A DNA stretch of 64,000 nucleotides from Lota lota. Its lineage: Eukaryota > Chordata > Actinopteri > Gadiformes > Lotidae. This document shows positions 49,289-62,600 of the stretch, piece by piece. Positions within the stretch are counted from its first letter, which is position 1, and every line of letters starts with the position of its first letter. The notes under the pieces were generated by a model that was not told the DNA's origin, made no database searches, and was given only the letters and a program-made list of their open reading frames with translations. Location of the stretch: assembly GCA_026745465.1 (NCBI GenBank), contig JACYXH010000826.1, positions 1,522,501-1,586,500 on the forward strand. Reading direction: 5' to 3'. The position numbers and the translations under genes were made by a program.

Positions 49289-50667
49289 AATGACTTTGTT
49301 AGTGAAACAAAAGAACTCTGAGAACAGATTGAATAGATGGAAAATGGCTGGAATAGTATTTTCAACATTAGTTATTAGTACGTTTTACATATTTCTTAAT
49401 GTTTGGTGCTTTATTGGTTAACATTTTTGATGGCCTTGGTCTGATGCAGTGTATGAAGGAGACTAATGGTTACAACTGTATTTAAAATTTCATATTTGAA
49501 ATGGTTGAATTTCTTTTTTTATTTACTTTGGTGCTCATTGTAATGTTTTGTTGTAGGTATTTTTTGTTATTTTTTACATTTTGTTATACAAATGAAAAAT
49601 AAACACTACATTTGCCCCTAATAGTTAGACATTTACAAATGCCATAACACTGATATCAATATTGCCGTGTATGACTACACAATTCTCTAAAATAGCTTTT
49701 CAATTAATAACTTTTATTTTTATTTTACATTAATTTCCTATGTTTAGCTCTAGCTTTTTTTTGAATGACAATGAGTAGGGTGAGAAAGTTAAGACCAATG
49801 CTGCATTTTGACAGTATTACGTTTTGGTAGTAAATTGAAATTGTCGTTTTAAAGATTTGATTGAGTGTTGAATGGAAAATAAGACATTTCATGAGGGAAG
49901 TATTGCCATTCCTGTAGCTGAAACATTTGTACTAGGGAGAGGGTGTTGATTATGTTTTCAATTATTTGAATACAGCTACTACCTCAACAACGTGTCTGCG
50001 TTCTATTTTGAATGGCTTTTTTGCAGAATACCAACGACATTATATGTGGTGACCTGTTTTGGTAGAGGTCGGCATACTTTCTTGGTGCTGTCGTGCTATC
50101 GTTTTCCGCTAGGTGGCACACTATCCCTAAAACGTGGTTCTAAACGGGAACTGTAGAGGCGGGTCAATACATGACGTCACTGGTCCAGTTATTTGGCGCG
50201 ATGTCTAGACGTATTTCAAACACTAGTTTCAAACCGTTTGGGGAGAGTCAACTACTAGGCCAGGGGTCCCGTCTTCAGTCGTCCCAACTGTGGCTCATAA
50301 GGCTACCCACAACACTGGTGAGTACTTTAACATATGGTTATTTGGTTTTAACTTTGACCAGCCGTGACTAATTTCTGCTGATGATAAGCATGGGAAAAAC
50401 AAAGCTAACGCGAGTGGACATGCCAACATTATTGTCATTGGTTGCTAGCACATTAGGCTAAATTTCCACGATAATATGGCGTTAGCGTTTAATACTACTT
50501 TTACAATCGGATCCGAGCCGACATATACATACAACAGTGTATAGTTAATTCTTAAGTCGTAACTTTTTTTTACCAAGATTGGAGGGCTTATGGCCAGCAC
50601 ATCTTTGTCACAATCGAACCAGATCTACTTTCTTTGTTGAGTAAGTTGATGTTGTTGTACTACAGAG
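49289..50667 (+). other. ing4 3'UTR and ncapd2 promoter/5'UTR interval
   Basis: The ing4 polyadenylation signal AATAAA is at 49598-49603. A non-coding ncapd2 first exon probably ends at donor 50317 (CTG|GTGAG), and its intron ends at acceptor 50665, three bases before the start codon. Confidence 0.6.
50172..50230 (+). promoter_or_regulatory. ncapd2 promoter elements: CRE, E2F-like, CHR-like
   Basis: A consensus CRE TGACGTCA is at 50172-50179 and an E2F-like TTTGGCGC at 50192-50199. Two TTCAAA (TTTGAA on the other strand, CHR-like) lie at about 50214-50219 and 50228-50233. The combination suits a cell-cycle gene controlled by E2F/DREAM. Confidence 0.5.
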
Positions 50668-53600
50668 ATGTCTTGGGACTTCTTTGTACCTGTCTGCGTG
50701 GGCGACCTCGTGAAAACCGGGGGTATCAACCAGTATGTGGTTCAGGATGTAGTCTACCCGAAACATATACCATCCCACCTCAACAGTAAGTAGTAAGATG
50801 GCGCAGAATATGGGGTATTTATGCATTACAAATTATATATTTTGTTTAACCTTACTGTATTGTTTCTGAACGTTATACTTCTCAAACAGGTTTCAAGTCC
50901 GCATTAAGAAGCCAGGGGCCGTCGTGTATCTTGGAGCACTTCGACACTGGTTACAGTGTGCTACAGTGAGTCTAGCAATCTACACCTGCCTTTTTTATTT
51001 GTCTCCTCGTGAATTTAAACCATTTTGGCATTGTTCCAAAATCATGTTTCTCTCTTTAAGGCACAGCAACGCAGTGGACTTGAGCATCAAAGAGGACACT
51101 CTGGAATTACTCATACAAGGTCAGATTTTCTACATGTTTGCATGAACATCAATGGATCAAAAATGTGATTTCATAATGTAGTAATTAACAGTCTCAACCT
51201 CCCCCCTTTCATTATTTTACAGTTGTGAGTGGCCTTTCTGTGGCCTTGCCTGCATTGCTCATCTCCACTAACCTCTCAGCCGCAGACCGCAAGGAGCAGC
51301 TAAATGCAGTGAAGATGGGTGTATTTTTACTCTGCAAACTTACAGAGGTGCTTGAGAGCGACTCCTGCAGACAAAGTATTGTAACTGCACCAGGCAAGGT
51401 ATGGATGCGAGGGGGTGTACTCCACTTTAAGTACAATGAACAGTAGCAGCTGTTATTTTTATTTATTTTTTATCTTTGAGAGTACTTTAATGCCCAGTGA
51501 TGAGATCATGGCATTTATGAGCTTGTCGGCCCAAGAGATCTTGCTCTAATGCCACCTGGTTGGTGGGTAATCTTGGCGGTGTGACGGAGCCGTGTTGCAC
51601 TGCTGTAAGGGCTCACCTACAGTCATTTAGGACCCTCCACTTTCTGTCCTCTGAGTAGAAATACAGATGGACACGTGGTAGGTCTCAGACAGTGTGTCTG
51701 TCGTCTTTTTTGTGAATGATTTATGAATGTATATGTATCAGGTGGCAAGAAGCAAGTCTCTGTTGAGGGTCTTTTGAAAGCGATGAATCTCATTCTTTGG
51801 TAATCTGAGGGCAAATGCAAAAAACAAGTGTACAGAAAACAGCATATCACTTGTTTGCAATGTTTAGATATATTTTGCTCTTACCATAACAGGCAGGCAA
51901 AAAGGCCAAGGCTGGAGAAGGTCTGGCACAGTGGGACTCTGAGAGGGAAACGGTGCTGCAGGCCCTGGTACAACTCCTCCAGCTGGATATCCGTGCCCTC
52001 TGGAGCCTGTCCCTGGTGGAGGAAGAGTTCATCAGGTACACAACTGCTGGTCTCGTGCTGCAGCCCAGACCGTTGTTTAACATTGTTTGTTTAATGGGAG
52101 ATGACGAGTGTTCCGGCTTCTGCAATAATTATTTTTATACAGTGTAGTTAAGAATGAACATCCTCTCTCTGGATCTGTTCCAATAGCTGTGTGACATGCT
52201 GCTGCTACAAGCTCCTTGAGAACCCGACCATCAGCCACGTGAAGAGCAAGCCCACCAGGGATGCAGTCATCCACCTGCTAGGGCTGCTGATAAAGAAGTA
52301 CAACCACCTACTGGGTTAGTCACGTTATCATCATATTCAGAAGTCTTTAAAGCTAAACCAGAACCAAACCAGGAAATACGCCCAATTGGTATGCTCGAAC
52401 AAGACGCCTTCTTCATTAAACGAGGTTCATGCCTGACTTTGTACTCAACTCAAATATCCTCTTCCCACCCACTGCCTTTTGCTGTTCTCCACAGGTGCAA
52501 GTGTCAAAGTGATTCAGTTGCTGCAGCACTTTGAGCAGCTGTCCTCTGTGTGTGCTCAGGCGGTCTCTGTGTGGAGCACAGAGTATGGAGTCAGGGCTAT
52601 AATAGGAGAGGTCATACGGTAAGGGACAATCTTTTCTAAGGACTGTTTTTTTTTATGCACTTTCTTTTGGCTTCAAATATTTGGGTTTGTTCGCGCAATA
52701 CATTTATGTATACATCAATACATATGCATTTTCTTAGTCACGTCAATTTCATTTGTATAGCCCTTAATCCCAGTTAGTCTCAAAGGGCATCACAGGCCAC
52801 ATTAGGATACCTGTTAATCCTTTCCCCAAAAGAGCGAGCAAGAAACATAATTATAATGGAAGAAACCTTGAAGGCGTGCATTTGGGACTCCCTGAAACGC
52901 ATACATATGATACTTATGGTCATTGTGAGGCTAACAAATGGATATTTGAACGGTTGACCTTTTTGCCTAATTAAGGGAGATCGGTCAGAAGTCCAGTGAG
53001 GAGCTCGCTAGAGAAGGGTCAGGGGTCAAGGCCTTCTCTTCTTTCCTGTCGGAATTGAGTTCCCTGGTGCCTGAATTGATTATCCCCAACATCAGTTTCC
53101 TCATCACGCACTTGGAAGGAGAGGTGAGACCAACACACCTCAAGATGGTGAACCCAAAATCAATTTGCATGCAATTTTGTTACTGTTACTGAAATAAGAC
53201 CATCATTTAGAGAAAACAGGAGTAAAATCCAATGTTTTTGCCAGTCTCCGCCGACCAGTTTGCTCCACCTGGAACGCAGCTTACGTTCTTTTCGTGACGT
53301 CGAATGGCCTTTTAGTATACTTTTTGATGTCCTGACGATGGGACCCCTGCGTGAGTGTGTGTGTGTGGCACTGTCTGAGCAGTGGTTCATTTGGATGTTC
53401 ACGTTCGAGAGGGCTATCCTTCCCGGACACTTAAAGTATAACGCCTCCGTGTGGGAAGCTTTTCATATAAAACATCGCTCATGCACATCAACCTTTTTTT
53501 GTTTTATTATCTCATAGTGTTCGAATTCCAGCTGAAACAGTGGTTCACTTACACTTTATAAACCGTGATTAGGTGTACAACAGTGTAACATGTTTGAATG

Positions 53601-56600
53601 GCCCTTTTATGTTGAATGTGGTTACTGACACTATAAATGCATCAAACAAAATTCAGTTTATTGGTAGAAAGTGCCTGACTGTATTTGGCCTAGTATAATG
53701 TAGTAGCCCTTGTGTTAGATTCCCAGCCGTGAGGAACTGGTTAGATCCCTAATGGCCACAGCATCTGTAGGCATCCACGAGCAAGATGCCTTACCCTGAC
53801 CTGCTCCTAAATGTCCTTTATCTTAATTCAATGTGCATCGCTTTGGATAAAGTTGCTACAACTAAATGCTATGTTCCATCTGTTAACCAGAGCAACAACA
53901 TGCGTGTGGCGGTGTGTGAGGTACTGGGAGACATCCTAGTGCGGGTCCTGTGCGGAGACGGTCTGGACGAGGCTGGTAAAGCGGACCGCGACCGCTTCTT
54001 CGACACGCTGCAGGAGCATCTGCATGACACGCACTCCCATGTTCGGGCGCGCGTGCTGCAGGTCTACACGCGCATTGTCAACAGCAAGGTTAGTTTGCCC
54101 TGTCGTCACCAAAAGCCACTGCCACGACATTTTTATGGCTCTATTGTTGAATATTGCTCTGTGTTCTGCCTGCCAGGCGTTGCCATTGTGCCGGTACAGT
54201 GAGGTGATGGGGCTGGCTGTGGGGAGGCTGATGGACAAATCTATAAATGTAGTGAAGAGTGCCATCCAGTTGCTGGCGGCCTTCATTGCTCATAACCCCT
54301 ATAGCTGCAAGGTAATTAAGACCTAGAACACCGTAAGATGTAAAGTTCCCTTTCCTGTGGTCCTTAGTTTTGAGTGTTGTGTTTCAGTTGAGCAGTGCAG
54401 ATCTGAAGAACCCTCTGGAGAAGGAGACGACGAAACTCAAAGAGCTGAAGGAGAAACTGGAAGGCAAAGCACCCGGTAAACAAACACTTTAATGCCTCAA
54501 AAGCATCTCTTCAACTTAACCGCTCATCCACCATGCCCAGTGATGATACCAAGGCAACTGTGAGCTCATTGAACCAGGGGGCTGGGTTGTCCTTGTCCTG
54601 ACTGGCTGGTAATCTTGGCCGTGCAGTGAAGGTTTACTGCTCGGCTGTAAGGGCTGGCCTACAGTGACAGGCTCCTCCCACTATGACCCCACTTTCAAAG
54701 ATACTTAAGTCGGGTAATAATGAGGAGGATGCTAACAGCGTGTGTGTTTGTGTGTGTGTACGTCAGGCAAGGCGTTTACCCAGCTCTCGCTGTTTGATGT
54801 GCCATGAGCTTCTTCTTTGGTAATCTGAGGGTGAGCTCTGAATTTGGAGCTAGGTTGACATTGTTGTTGCAGCAAGTCATTTATTGATCAATTATTTAAT
54901 CGTATGTCTCACTGTCTTGAGTGCACTGCATTGCATGCTTTCTCCTTAGGCATATTTGATGAAGTCTCCATAAATGCCTGCTAAATTATAGGTTATGGCA
55001 AATCCCTAGTACCCGTCCATATGATGTGTGAATCCTGAGACCTCATCAATCGCAAACGACAGCCTTTGAAAAAAATTAGCTTTTTAACATATTTATTTTT
55101 TTAACTGAACTGATATTTACATAAAAATGCAGCAGTGAGGTCCATTCATGCGTAAAGTGTGTATTTAAAAATTATGATTTGAAAAATGTTCCCTGCAATC
55201 GTTAATCTTGAATTATTTTGCTTGGTGGGGTCCAGCCTGTGTTCTGCATGTTGATGTTTATACTGTTCCTCGCTGATGTTCCTTGCCAGTGGCAGTCATA
55301 AGGGCGTCAGAGCTGTGGGATGCCATGGAGCCTGAGCTGCTGACCACTGCCAGGGCTGTGTTGGAGCCCACCAGTGCAGAACAGGAAGACATGGGGGCTG
55401 AGGAAGAGAAAGAGGTGGTGGAGCAAGAGTTGGAGGAGGCACAAGATGACAGGGCAACAGCTGTGCAGATTGCACAGTTACTGCGCGTCAATAAATACCG
55501 GTGAGTTTTGTGAAATACAATATCGGCCCATTTAACGTTCTGATTTTTCTAACTATTTTGATTGCCGATTCAACATTTTGCCCAGTGATGATACCAAGGC
55601 GAATGTGAGCTCATTGAACCAGGGGGCTGGGTTGTCCTTGTCCTGACTGGCTGGTAATCTTGGCCGTGCAGTGAAGGTTTACTGCTCGGCTGTAAGGGCT
55701 GGCCTACAGTGACAGGCTCCTCCCACTATGATCCCACTTTCAAAGATACTTAAGTCGGGTAATAATGAGGAGGATGCCAACAGCGTGTGTGTTTGTGTGT
55801 GTGTACGTCAGGCAAGGCGTTTACCCAGCTCCCTGTGGTTCGATGTGTCATGAGCTTCTTCTTTGATAATCTGAGGGTGAACTGTAGACAAGGAATACAG
55901 CTGGCCAATCATATTTGTCTCCACCTGGGGTCTATATTTGAGTCAGGGTCCAGAATAATTTATCTTCTTTTTACCAGCCATGGATAATTAATCTATCAGC
56001 CAAACAACTGTTTTAATATTTAGCCTAACAATTTCACCTGCCGAATGGTCAACTCTACCATTGGCTGGTGGCAGATGTTAATTTCAGACTGATTTGAGTT
56101 ATGTTGCTTCAACCATGCCATAACTATACCGTCCCAAACCTCCTAATTGAACGTCAGAGGTCCCAGGTAAATAAACTTTTACCTATTACTATTATGTACC
56201 TCTTATATTTGATTTCTTCAGACATGCGGTGCGTCTGTGTATAAAAGCACATGGCAGATTCCCCCAGTCTGAGATGTTCTCTAAACTCGACGATCTCACC
56301 CCCGAGACGGTAATGGAGGCCCTCGCTCTGCTCTTCAAAGGTAAAGGCTGCTCTCGCATACGCTGGTGTGTCTTTATTAAGAGTGAGTGCTCTGCTATGA
56401 AACGCTATGCAGACAGGATCATTCCATTTAATTGAACTGTCCCAATGTGTCATCTTGCGTCAGAAAAATGATTACAGGGTCTAAAAGTTCAACGGTACTT
56501 AATAAGTGCTTTTTAAAATGTACGCTACCAAGGAAAAATGGAACATGGAATAGATTAACATGAAAAAGATAAAGACTAAGTAAATATAATTGAAAACCAG

Positions 56601-59600
56601 AGCCTGGCCAATATATTGGCCTATCACAGATATATCGGCTACATGTTTGCCGATATGAAAACTTTAGAAATGGTGTAGATTAAGTACCGCTTTATAAATC
56701 CTCTACTTTGGTGGTTGACCCTCTAAATGCTTTAACTGAGCACATCCACGTAAACACTCCAACACACCAACAGTTTTACATCATGTGAAGGTTAGTAGCC
56801 CTTTACTGCCTAGAATCCAGTATCAGTCGGGCTCTATTGAAAACGTTCCGCACTTCCTTTTTAATGACTAATTTCCCAGTCAAATGTATTATTTGCACAG
56901 CACAAAATGGAAGTGATCTGACACAAGTGAGGCATGCCAGCTGTTAAGTCGATGCAGACTTTATATGAGGATGAGCCGAAACGTTAATAATCTTATTTAA
57001 TATTTGAGTGTTTCAGATGGACATTTTCTTTAAGCTTGACCGCTAAAAATATATTGTGTCCAACAACCAAATCTGTCTCCAAAATGTCTTAATCGGTCTA
57101 TCAATATCTTCCACCAGGGCCTGACGAAGACTCTGGCGAGCTCAGTCAGAATCTGCCCCCAACCCCTCAGAAGGAGGTGGAGGAAGAAGACTCTGAGCTC
57201 AAGAAACAGGAGATGTTGGTGCAGTACCTCAAAGATACACAAAGCTTTGCCCTGCAGGTGGAGAGGTCCATCTCGGTCATCAACACCATGCTCTACTGCA
57301 AAACCACCTCGGGTACGTAGGAACTGTTATTGGTGAGATTGCAGTGATCATGGGGAATTTTACCTGCTGTTTATTTGTAATGATAGGATTCAAAATGTCA
57401 TTTGGTTTTTACAAGTGTACACGGTAATTTATTTGATAAACTGGTTCTCATCTCATTTACTAGAATTCATAACAATAACCTACTAATTAAAATATATATA
57501 TTTTTTTTAAAGAGGTAACTCCATTAAGTTCAAATATGTATTGTCGTACTCTTATACTGACCGCGTATATGTGTTTCAGTGGTCCAGGAGGCAGTGCAGT
57601 TCTGTGTGACGGTGTGTGAGTTCAGCGTGGCCAACTCTCTGTCCGGGGTGAGGAGGATGCTGCCCTTGGTCTGGTCCACTGACGCCACTATCAAGGACGC
57701 TGTGGTGCAGGCCTACAGACGCCTCTACCTCAACCCCCAGGGAGACTCCACCAGGTAGGTAGCCCACTCTGGGGACACTGGATGACTCACTGGCCATAGT
57801 CGATAACGAAGGACCATGTCATTATGGACTGAAACATGTTTAAATAAATGTTGTCATGTTTGGTTTCAGAATACAAGTTTGATGGTCACATGTCTCACTG
57901 TTAATTTTACAGTGGTAAGATTATCATTTGTATCATTTAAGTGCTTCGACTTGAAAGCAAATGGGTAATCTATTTTACTCCATTACTTAATATGATTATG
58001 GATTACATTTATGTGAACAGTGATATTTCTTCATTATGCTAAGCTATCCAATGCTTCTTACTGCGATCACATCTTTTCCACTCCAAGGCACCATTTCCTC
58101 CATGAAATATGAATTGATGGAGATGCCCTTTTCCCTTCCAGAGCCAAGGCCAACACGCTCGTGGACAGTCTCTCTGAGCTGATGGTGGATGCTTCTTAGG
58201 AACCATCCAATGTCTGGAGGAGATAGTAAGTGCTCTTCTTCTACATCACCCTAATCAAACCCTCCCTGCAAAGCTACAGTTAATAATCGGAATCCACCCG
58301 ACAATATTGGGCGTTTGTTGATATACGGGTCTACAACAGGATATTGGAGTACAACAAAGGAACATTTAAATGAAGTGCTAAATTGGTCATCAGCTTTATT
58401 TTCTTATTCTTTGAGGTCTGACCTGAAATGAGATTACAGAAAAGCGATAATTATCTTTCTGTCAAGGATGGTCCAGTTATGCAACAGAAACACACACGTG
58501 TGTGGGTGTGGGTGTGGGTGTGTGTGTGTGGGTCTCTAACCAGTAACTCGTTTCCCTGCTAGGTGCAGGAGTTCTTTGGCAGTAGCAGCAGTCTCCAGTC
58601 CACCGTGGTCCAGGTGCTGTGGGAGCGCTTCACTGGCAAACGAGAGACTTCGCCGCTCCACAGAAGGGCTGCGGTGATACTGCTGGGCATGGCTGCACGG
58701 TACTGCCAAGTTGTCTTTTATACGAGCACCGTGATTAAGTTATACATGTCTTCCTTACATTTGCAATCAATACCACAATTAACTTTTTAAAAGAAAAGAC
58801 TAGAAGGCTGAGGATTGTTGAAATGGATTGAAAGAGTGGAGAACCGTGATTTAAACTTCTGTAAATGCAAACGATTTTGATGAGCTCGTAGTCGCGGAGA
58901 TTAAAAGATGGGGACGTTGTTTATTTACTATCCAGCAGTGCGTTAGACCAACTAGGCAACAAGGTAACGTTGCAAATGTTTGTTCACTTGGTATATCAAG
59001 ACTTAAAACAAAGTGATCACAAGCAGAGGATGACTTAGGTAAAGTTAATTTATTGCATTAAAATAAATATGAACTTTGCAAAACATCATGAACACAGTAG
59101 AGCTGTCAATCTTCCTCTATATCCCATTCGAATTTTATTCCTTATACATTTTTATATTCAAATTGTTCATGCAAAACATTAGCCTATTAGTAATACTTAC
59201 TATGTACCTTTACACTGTATACACAGGTTTGTGTATACCACAATGCCACTATTAAACGTTCTGCCCACTAGAGGGCATTTTACTAATAAACATTTCTTTA
59301 TTGCCAAGGAAATATTAGGCACAGAAGGATATTGCATTAACACACCCACTTATCATAATCCTCTTCATCCACGAACAGCCATTCGCTACACTATTTAACT
59401 CTTGGATTAAAAAGTAAAACTCCAGGATAATTGAATCCTCTAAATACATAGCATATTTTGGTTAAAGGACGGAGCATAATCTCATCTTCTCTAAGCTATA
59501 TAGGTTGAGTATTCCATCCGTCTTTTCACCGCGATTATTATGGGTATATGCCACAGATTCGCATCGCGGCTGATGTAAATAGTTTTTAACATGCGTGTAG

Positions 59601-62600
59601 ACTTTATTGTTCATCAGGTGTGACGTGAGAAAAGCATTTTGTTTTCACATGCGAGTAGGCTGAGGCGAGAAGGGCCAGAGTCCCTTTTATTAGAGTAAGT
59701 TTTGGAGATAAATGTTGAGCTTTTTCTCTTTGATACGCTCGCACGCTCTCACTCCGCAGTAATTTAAAGGAACTCTGTTAGCAATGGCACTCACATAGCG
59801 TCAAGATAACGCTGCTTTGTTTTTATTGCATACATATTTTTATAGCTAATATTATTTACTGGATTTCGTTTTATAAATTTTTGGGCCTGACGGGGCCTGT
59901 ACAATTATAGGGGAACCACTGGTATTTATACCCCTTCTGTGAGGCGGAATAAGGGGATTTTCTGCAGCGAGGAGCTGCCATGTTTTCCAATATAAAAACA
60001 TTGATCCTCTTGCTGGCTTCTCAATCTATTTATCAACCACAACTTGGCTCTGTCTGATGTAAGAATTTTGTATCGTTAAAGAAAGGATTGTTGAGCCCTA
60101 TGATGCAGCAAAGGCTTATGTGAGCTTACTGTACTGGAATACCATGTTTCCGTACATGGAGTACCCTGTCTGGTAGTCTGCAAAGTGCAGCAGAGGTTTG
60201 CTGTATTATTGATGGCCAGTCCACATCAGCCATGTGTATCCACCTGCCTACCTGGATCCCCATAGAGATAGATGGAGGGTGTTAGAGGCAGGAGGGTGAC
60301 AGTGAATCGAATGCTTTGAACTATGTAATCTCCAGTGGGAAGGTACCCAACAGTTGGCAATGTGCTCCTAGGTAATCTGAGGGTGACTCATTCTTCTCAT
60401 CAATATGCGCTATATTGGACCAGAACATTAATTGCCTTCAGGGTTGTGGGCTAAGTCAAGTAGATTCTTGAGGAAAAGGTACATGATTAGTAACCCTAAA
60501 TATAAATGCATACAAGGATACAAGGCTTATTGTCATTAGGCAGAACCATAATCACTATACTGAGGCTCCCCCAAGTCACGACCACATAACTCCTGGCTCC
60601 TTGCCAGCGTGATGCACTGAATGTAGCTTACTACAACGCTGCTCCTCAATGTACCTCAAAGGATTTCTGAAGGGAAGCGCGAGCTAGAGGGTAAAGAGTC
60701 TATCTGCAGTCCACCCACGCTGCCGCTCTTCAGCCAGCCAGGAGCATTTAGAACATATTTAATCTTGCATACTTCTGCAAACCCTGCCTCCCACGTACAT
60801 TATGTGGACAGCAGGCAGGCCTGGCCTCTGAGGTTAACTAGTAAACCTGTAGGGCAAACATGCTGAGAAATTACCTCGAGCCTGCGGTCTGTCTGGCCGT
60901 GTTGTCCCCAGGAAAGCTTCAAGACAGGTTTTTTTGGTAAGTATTTGTTTTATTGATTTGGTATCCATGCGAGTTGCAGAATAGAGAGACAAAACTGACA
61001 AGTGGTTTCCTGGAAAGATTGAGCTTGTCTTAGAGCTTGTACAGTGTAGATTCAGTAGCTGGACACGTGCAATCTGATAATTGTTCATTACTTTTAGATC
61101 TAGCAGTCTCAGTTTTGTAAACTTAAAATTGCATCTACAGGACATTTAAGGACTTTGCTTTCAGCCCGCATTGTAGCAGCGCTCTGGTATAGCCGAAAAC
61201 GAATAAATATTTAATAATAATGAATAAAATATATTTTATGATATTGGAAATACAATTAATAGGGTACTTTTTTTTCATGTAAGCATCCCACTTTCCCCCT
61301 ATATCACATTTTATTTGTATGTGCTAAAGCGCATAGTCAATTCTAATTCAGACAACTTTATTTATCCCAAGAAGGGCAATTCATTAGGGGCTTTCCCAGT
61401 CCATTTATACGACTTAAGACTTAAACTCACAGACAAGATAGTGATATGTCGGAGGCTACAGATCAACGTACGTAGGTCAGTACAAGATGACAACGAGCAG
61501 CAGTAAATAAAATGAATACAATTTCATGTTTCGTATAAATAACCAAGTTTAAGGAATGTAACATTATTTAAATTGACCACTGTCAGCGTTTAATAGCTTG
61601 ATAGTGGAAGGAGTGAAGGACTTAGTGTAGCGGCTTGTTCTGCTTAGGGGCACCTTACCTAAGGCCTGGGGGCATTACAAGGAATTCACTGGACAGAACA
61701 TGGTCCGATTGGCTGATAATTCTCTTTGCTTTCTGGGCCGCCTGTTTCTCCAGGAGGTCTCTCGGCTGTGCTCCAATTATCTTGGCGCAGACTTTGACCA
61801 TATACCATTCAAGCTATTCTGGTCCTTCACAGACAACCCATTAAACCAACAAATGAAAAAGGTAGACTTTCAATTAATGCTTGATAAAGATTGCATACGA
61901 TTTTTGACACATTAACGTCAAGTAAGTTATCACATCATTCGACAAAGGCAGGTAGGGCACAAACATGATCGGACTCCGAACCATGGAGAGGAGACAATAG
62001 GGCGGTGTCGTCAGAGGATTTCATAAAGCCCTGTTGAGTTATTTGTATACATAATAAAAAGCAGGGGGGACAGGACACAATCCTGGGGTGAGTCCATATT
62101 TGAGACCTTGATGTTGGTCTGATGTGTCTATTCACCAATACCTGCTGGATTCAGAGAAATCGGAATAAAAGTCTCCCATGAGATTTCGTTTCTGGAGGTG
62201 CTTATAGATGCTGTTGAAAATGAAGAGCTTTGCATCCTTTACTAGCTTGGTAAGGTAACTGAAGGGGTCGAAGTTGATCAATCAATGAGGGAGACAACCA
62301 TAGCTTTTAAAATGTTCTCAAATGATAAAGGATGTGAGCGCAACAGGTCAAATAATTTTGTTCCTTCAGGGATTTTGATTTTGGTATGATATTACAGTGG
62401 ATGTTTTCCAGATTGTAGGTATCTGGCCTATCATCATCTTTATCCCCATCAATTACTTCAACAGGGCCGAAAGGGAGGTGGTGCTCAGTAATGTGGAAAC
62501 CTTCTGCAACGTGGCTCTGGGGGAGAAGGTGGCAGAAGACTTCCTGCTGGCCAGAGATGTGGTCATCACCATCAGCAGCATCACAGATCACGTCAGGGTA

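Noticed and set aside
61635-61915. Plus-strand open frames (MVRLADNSLCFLG...) as an ncapd2 exon
   Set aside because: They are antisense to the LINE C-terminus, which is read on the minus strand.
58700-62464. Possible missing ncapd2 exon in the long intron 17
   Set aside because: The protein flows directly from LLGMAAR to AEREVVLSN as in human, and the phases match, so no exon is needed; length is due to repeats and the LINE relic.
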